Source of the DNA: Ignavibacteriaceae bacterium
Lineage (GTDB): Bacteria > Bacteroidota > Ignavibacteria > Ignavibacteriales > Ignavibacteriaceae
Length of the DNA stretch: 38,157 nt
Reading direction: 5' to 3'
NCBI GenBank assembly: GCA_008933765.1
Contig: WBUK01000022.1
Location: 1 to 38,157, forward strand
Position numbers and translations under genes: made by a program. This document shows positions 34,905 to 38,157 of this stretch, one piece after another. The notes beneath the pieces were generated by a model, which was given only the letters and a program-made list of their open reading frames with translations, ran no database searches and was not told the origin of the DNA. Position 1 is the first letter of the stretch, and each line of letters starts with the position of its first letter.

Positions 34905-35085
34905 AATCCCTCAATTTGTGAAGTTTACAACAGGTTTAGGAATTTTTTAACAAACGGAAATTTTTAGAAGTCTTTTCTTACTGCATTGTTATTGTGAGAA
35001 TCCTTAGATTTGTTAAGTTTGCAACAGGTTTAGGAATTTTTTAACAAACGGAGATTTTTTGAAGTCTTTTCTTACTGCTGTGCTG
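34905..35085 (+). repeat. 94-bp duplication of promoter and start of the exonuclease-like gene
   Basis: CAACAGGTTTAGGAATTTTT with TAACAAACGGA.ATTTTT is at 34928 and 35022, and both copies run into GAAGTCTTTTCTTACTGC. The downstream copy has the TTG start of the gene at 35059; in the upstream copy the same position is TAG. Each copy also carries a -7-like box (TCAATTTG upstream, TAGATTTG downstream). The 94-bp unit holds promoter, leader and first codons. Confidence 0.9.
35005..35012 (+). promoter_or_regulatory. Bacteroidota-type -7 box (TAGATTTG) with TTG upstream
   Basis: TAGATTTG fits TAnnTTTG exactly; a TTG at 34986-34988 lies 16 bp upstream, near the expected -33 distance. It ends 47 bp before the TTG start. 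The duplicate copy upstream has the box with one mismatch. Confidence 0.5.
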
Positions 35086-36561
35086 CTGGCGGCACTTTTG
35101 TCTTTTTGTGCATTTCCGCAAATTACTGCCAGAATTATGACCTACAATGTCCTCAATTACCCCGGTACCTCGGGACCTGAACGAAACCCTTACCTTAGAA
35201 CCGTTATTTCATCCGCTGACCCTGATATTATTGTAGTCGGTGAGTTAAATGATACAACCGGTTTTAAAACTTTTCGTGACAGCGTTATGAAGAATATCTC
35301 TTCCGATTATGAAGCGGGAACTTTCATAGACGGACCGGATTCAGACCATGGGATTTTCTTCAAAGCGTCTAAATTTAAACATCTATACACAGGTGCTATT
35401 AAAACAGAACTTCGTGATATAAGTCAGTTCACTATTTGTTCTAAGTCAACTTTGGATACTTTAATCATTTTTGCTGTACACCTTAAAGCTTCTTCCGGCA
35501 TAGATAATGAAAGTAAAAGAGCGAAAGAAGTGGATAGTTTGCGGAAAGTAACGAATAAACTTCACCCGGGTGCTAATTTTATTGTACTTGGAGATTTTAA
35601 CATTTATAAATCAACTGAATCAGCGTACCTGAAACTATTAGACAACAGCACCCCCGGCTATTTTGTTGACCTGCTTAAGGATTCTCTTTCCGGCACATGG
35701 AATAATGCAATCTATGCCCGTTTTCACACGCAATCTCCCAGAACAAGGCCATTTCAAGGCGGATCAACGGGCGGGATGGATGACAGATTCGATATGATAC
35801 TAATGAGCCAAACAGTGATCGATGCAGGAGGAATTAGTTACACTCCGGGATCGTATGTTGCATACGGAAATGACGGGAATCATTATAATGACTCAATCAA
35901 CGCCCCGCCAAACACGGCTGTTGGTCAGGTAATTGCCAATGCTATCCATTACTCTGCGGATCATATTCCGGTTTTCGCAGATTTTTCTTTCGACACACCA
36001 CTTCCTGTTGAATTAACTTCTTTCACGGGAGTAAGAACAAAAACGGGGGTTCGGCTTAACTGGGAAACCGCAACCGAGGTTAACAACTACGGATTCGAAA
36101 TTGAGAGATCAACTGAAAATGGCAGTTGGGTGAAAATCGCTTTCGTTCAGGGGCACAATACGAGCAACTCACCCAAATATTACCAATTTTTGGATAATAA
36201 CGCCGGAGACACTAAACTTTTTTATCGCCTTAAACAAATTGATAACGACGGTACTTTTGAATACTCAAACACAATAGAAATTGCCGGCAGCCTTCCGAAA
36301 GGAATAAAATTGCTGCAGAATTATCCGAATCCGTTTAATCCGTCAACAAAAATATCATACGAATTGCCGGATGGTGGCTACACCTCACTCAGAATATTTG
36401 ATGTGTTGGGGAATGAAATTGCCACTCTTGTTGATTCACAACAGCCTGCAGGCAGTTATGAAGTGGAGTTCAGACCTACAGGTTTAGCCGCGGGAATTTA
36501 TTTGTATCGATTAACCCGGAACGGGTTTGACCTGACTAATAAGATGTTTTATCTGCCTTAG
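35059..36561 (+). CDS. Exported endonuclease/exonuclease/phosphatase-fold protein with T9SS domain
   Basis: A 500-residue protein. The TTG at 35059 is the only start that gives a full signal peptide (MKSFLTAVLLAALLSFCAFP). Residues about 24-315 form an EEP (DNase I-like) domain: RIMTYNVLNYPG opens it, PDIIVVGELND carries the metal Glu, LGDFNIYKS the Asp-x-Asn, and SADHIPVFADF the closing Asp-His pair. It would cut phosphodiesters, DNA or lipids, outside the cell. A linker (TATEVNNYGFEIERS) and the type A sorting domain (LQNYPNPFNPSTKISYE to NKMFYLP) follow. Its promoter and start are tandemly copied upstream, and its last codons (LP, TAG) start a 219-bp repeat found again at 37939. Confidence 0.88.
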   Translation: MKSFLTAVLLAALLSFCAFPQITARIMTYNVLNYPGTSGPERNPYLRTVISSADPDIIVVGELNDTTGFKTFRDSVMKNISSDYEAGTFIDGPDSDHGIFFKASKFKHLYTGAIKTELRDISQFTICSKSTLDTLIIFAVHLKASSGIDNESKRAKEVDSLRKVTNKLHPGANFIVLGDFNIYKSTESAYLKLLDNSTPGYFVDLLKDSLSGTWNNAIYARFHTQSPRTRPFQGGSTGGMDDRFDMILMSQTVIDAGGISYTPGSYVAYGNDGNHYNDSINAPPNTAVGQVIANAIHYSADHIPVFADFSFDTPLPVELTSFTGVRTKTGVRLNWETATEVNNYGFEIERSTENGSWVKIAFVQGHNTSNSPKYYQFLDNNAGDTKLFYRLKQIDNDGTFEYSNTIEIAGSLPKGIKLLQNYPNPFNPSTKISYELPDGGYTSLRIFDVLGNEIATLVDSQQPAGSYEVEFRPTGLAAGIYLYRLTRNGFDLTNKMFYLP

Positions 36562-36770
36562 TTGATTGGTTTGATCAGAATCACAGATTATAAAAAATAT
36601 TAATAATAATTTGTCTTTATTAACAAAAATTCCGTAAATTACGGTTTGTTTTTCTACAGTATGCTGAATCATCATTTTTTCTGTTACGAATCTTAATAAA
36701 CATATTTCATATTACCAACTTAGCGATTCGGGTTTTACAAATAAGTTAAAAGCGACAATTCATTTCCGAC
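36552..36770 (+). repeat. 219-bp direct repeat, copy 1
   Basis: Begins TCTGCCTTAG (end of the exonuclease-like gene) and runs through the spacer to CATTTCCGAC, about 95 bp before the lipoprotein ATG. It is about 95 percent identical to copy 2 at 37939, 1387 bp away, with no net insertion or deletion. It contains no gene of its own; it is the leader of the lipoprotein gene. Confidence 0.95.
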
Positions 36771-36865
36771 AGTCATATCTTCATGGGCCGGTCGATACAA
36801 TCCAAAAATTTAAATCAAAATATTCAATTTATTCAACAATCATTAATTAATTACAGAGGTATGTA

Positions 36866-37510
36866 ATGCTTAAATTACCCAGATACAATTTTCCACTCAG
36901 TGCATTCTTTGTGCTTTTAGTAGCAGGATTAATTTTCACATCCTGCGGTAAAAAAGAAAACGCCGAAGGTGGCGATGCTGCTAAACCTGAAACAGAGGCT
37001 AAATCAGCTGAATCTGCTGGGTCAGCTGAATCTGCTGGATCTGCTGCCACAACCGGTGCTCCTATGGGATTAACTTATGAAGCTTTCGTAAAAGTTGGCT
37101 TGCACCTGACTTATGAGGAAGTAAAAAATATTTTCGGTGAGGAAGGGAAAGCACGAACCAATAAAGAAGATCTTGCAATTTATACATGGAACGCTAATGA
37201 AGGATTGATCACCTGTCGTTTTGAGAAGAAACTTTTAGTATTAAAAGCGCAGGATAACGCATTTGATCAAGGTATGCCTAATTTGGCCACTATGGATAAA
37301 TTCAACCAACTTAAAGAGGGTATGTCACTTGATGAAGTTATAAAAATCATGGGTGGTGAAGGAAGATTAACTAAGAGTGAAACATACAAGATGGGACAAG
37401 ACCAACAACTCAAAGATGTTTACAAATGGGTGGGTGATAAGAGCGGAAAAAATATGGAAGTAACTTTCACCAATGATAAACTCTCAGACAAAAACCAAAA
37501 CGGTTTGTAA
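36866..37510 (+). CDS. Lipoprotein with two BamE/BLIP-like repeats (DUF3862-like)
   Basis: A 214-residue lipoprotein: hydrophobic signal with lipobox LIFTSC, Cys27 as the lipid-modified residue. A low-complexity Ala/Glu/Ser spacer follows (about 28-68, repeats of SAESAG). Two similar folds follow: LTYEEVKNIFGEEGKA... with ITCRFEKKLL, and MSLDEVIKIMGGEG... with MEVTFTNDKLSDKNQ. This is the paired helix-strand plan of BamE/SmpA and BLIP-like DUF3862 proteins, which are periplasmic or outer-membrane anchored. No function is known. It has a long leader shared with copy 2 of the repeat, so a second, related gene may follow the window. Confidence 0.8.
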   Translation: MLKLPRYNFPLSAFFVLLVAGLIFTSCGKKENAEGGDAAKPETEAKSAESAGSAESAGSAATTGAPMGLTYEAFVKVGLHLTYEEVKNIFGEEGKARTNKEDLAIYTWNANEGLITCRFEKKLLVLKAQDNAFDQGMPNLATMDKFNQLKEGMSLDEVIKIMGGEGRLTKSETYKMGQDQQLKDVYKWVGDKSGKNMEVTFTNDKLSDKNQNGL

Positions 37511-37549
37511 TAGTTTTTTGTTTATTACCACCGGGTGAAGAACACGGCT

Positions 37550-37575
37550 TGGTAAAAAAACAACTTTTTTTACCA
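37550..37575. repeat. Perfect 11-bp inverted repeat after the lipoprotein gene
   Basis: TGGTAAAAAAA and TTTTTTTACCA with a CAAC loop, 40 bp past the stop. It is AT-rich and may be an accessory transcript-end hairpin; the better terminator follows at 37613. Confidence 0.5.
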
Positions 37576-37612
37576 CATAGGTCGTTTCCCGATCCCGTTC
37601 AACATTTTTGAT

Positions 37613-37650
37613 AAAGAGGCTTTCTGCTAAAGGGAGCCTCTTTTTTTTGT
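37613..37650 (+). terminator. Rho-independent terminator of the lipoprotein gene
   Basis: AAAGAGGCT (37613-37621) pairs with AGCCTCTTT (37635-37643), followed by a run of T. It is a good match to a standard terminator, about 100 bp after the stop. Confidence 0.88.
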
Positions 37651-37819
37651 ACTTAGGTGCATAGTTGCATTTTACCCTGTTATTAATCGCTTTGTTAACT
37701 CATCAATCATAAATTTCCGGCGACAATTCTGAAAAATTGAGTCTTTATTTTGACGGCATGTATAAAAGGAAACAATTTATAGGACAACCAATTTAACCAA
37801 TCGAATCTTTAGGCAAAAA

Positions 37820-37948
37820 ATGAAACGGCATTTTAAGAAAAGCAATTTTCCCCGGCAGTTGAGCATACCGGTTTTGGTGGGGGTTATTGTTTTGAGTTTC
37901 GTATTAACTTCCTGTAAAAAAGGAAACGGTTCTCCCGGTCTGCCTTAG
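37820..37948 (+). CDS. Truncated small lipoprotein at a duplication junction
   Basis: A 42-residue frame: MKRHFKKSNFPRQLSIPVLV, a hydrophobic segment, and a lipobox VLTSC with Cys32, then KKGNGSPG and the codons LP-TAG. The last codons and stop belong to the 219-bp repeat (starting 37939), that is, they are the copied end of the exonuclease-like gene. The original lipoprotein was probably longer, and its remaining part may lie past the duplicated segment outside the window. A real signal peptide gives some support; whether a 10-residue mature lipoprotein is made is doubtful. Confidence 0.5.
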   Translation: MKRHFKKSNFPRQLSIPVLVGVIVLSFVLTSCKKGNGSPGLP

Positions 37949-38157
37949 TTGATTGGTTTGATCAGAATCACAGAATATAAAAAATATTAATAATAAATTG
38001 GTTTTATTAATAAAGATTCCGTAAATTACTGTTTGTTTTTCTACAGTATGCTGAATCATCATTTTTTCTGTTACGAATCTTAATAAACATATTTCATATT
38101 ACCAACTTAGCGATTCGGGTTTTACAAATAAGTTAAAAGCGACAATTCATTTCCGAC
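37939..38157 (+). repeat. 219-bp direct repeat, copy 2 (runs off the window)
   Basis: Matches 36552-36770 and shows no sign of ending at the last base. The unit length 1387 bp is therefore a minimum for a tandem duplication that includes the whole lipoprotein gene and its terminator. The next base expected from copy 1 is AGTCATATC, followed by a second lipoprotein gene. Confidence 0.95.

Noticed and set aside
36847..37050. Minus-strand frame rich in Ala-Asp-Ser
   Set aside because: It is the antisense of the low-complexity SAESAG region of the lipoprotein.
1..38157. tRNA, rRNA or riboswitch in the window
   Set aside because: No cloverleaf arms with a GGTTCGA-type loop, no rRNA-like stretches, and no recognisable riboswitch core were found by reading; this is not an exhaustive structure search.

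Overview
The window looks like a chromosomal segment from the Ignavibacteriota/Chlorobiota side of the Bacteroidota superphylum (an Ignavibacteriales-like bacterium). Eight separate places encode a C-terminal type IX secretion (T9SS type A) sorting domain with the NYPNPFNP signature. Several intergenic regions carry a Bacteroidota-type -7 box (TAnnTTTG), and most starts lack a strong Shine-Dalgarno. The lineage is inferred from these traits; no rRNA or marker gene here proves it.

Layout. 1-2323: an IS256-type element end that cuts a decayed two-gene cassette (one gene of TIGR04255 type), then a repeat-filled spacer with a dead T9SS sorting domain. 2324-7883: alpha/beta hydrolase, secreted C69 dipeptidase, malic enzyme/phosphotransacetylase fusion. 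7884-9649: a mostly empty spacer and a truncated T9SS cargo gene. 10038-14830: housekeeping genes tyrS, yraN, an inositol-monophosphatase-like phosphatase and a TGS-less thrS. 14992-17202: a translationally coupled MBOAT / SGNH / small membrane protein operon, probably for envelope or exopolysaccharide O-acylation. 17262-25096: four exported proteins on the minus strand (14-repeat YCF48-like protein, arylsulfotransferase-like, CotH kinase plus lamin-tail, TlpA-like thioredoxin). 25240-26664: DUF3078 outer-membrane protein and thioredoxin. 26919-29901: a tight five-gene 2-oxoacid:ferredoxin oxidoreductase operon. 30568-36561: sialidase-like T9SS protein, a restriction-enzyme/surface-protein chimera next to an IS256 remnant, two small ORFs, and a secreted endonuclease/phosphatase-fold protein. 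36552-38157: a lipoprotein locus caught in a 1.39-kb tandem duplication that runs off the window.

The metabolic genes fit an organism that runs ferredoxin-linked oxoacid metabolism, malate/acetyl-CoA interconversion and heavy export of surface proteins. No T9SS machinery gene is in the window, only cargo.

The most unusual signal is not a gene. Short tandem duplications (about 28 to 94 bp) repeatedly sit at gene boundaries: they copy the last codons plus stop codon of a gene, or the promoter plus start codon of the next one. The clearest cases are a six-copy 46-47 bp array at the 3' end of the phosphatase gene (11788-12069), a 77-bp duplication at the end of maeB, a 79-bp duplication of the yraN start, and a 94-bp duplication of the promoter and start of the exonuclease-like gene. 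Almost every spacer over 300 bp contains at least one such duplication.
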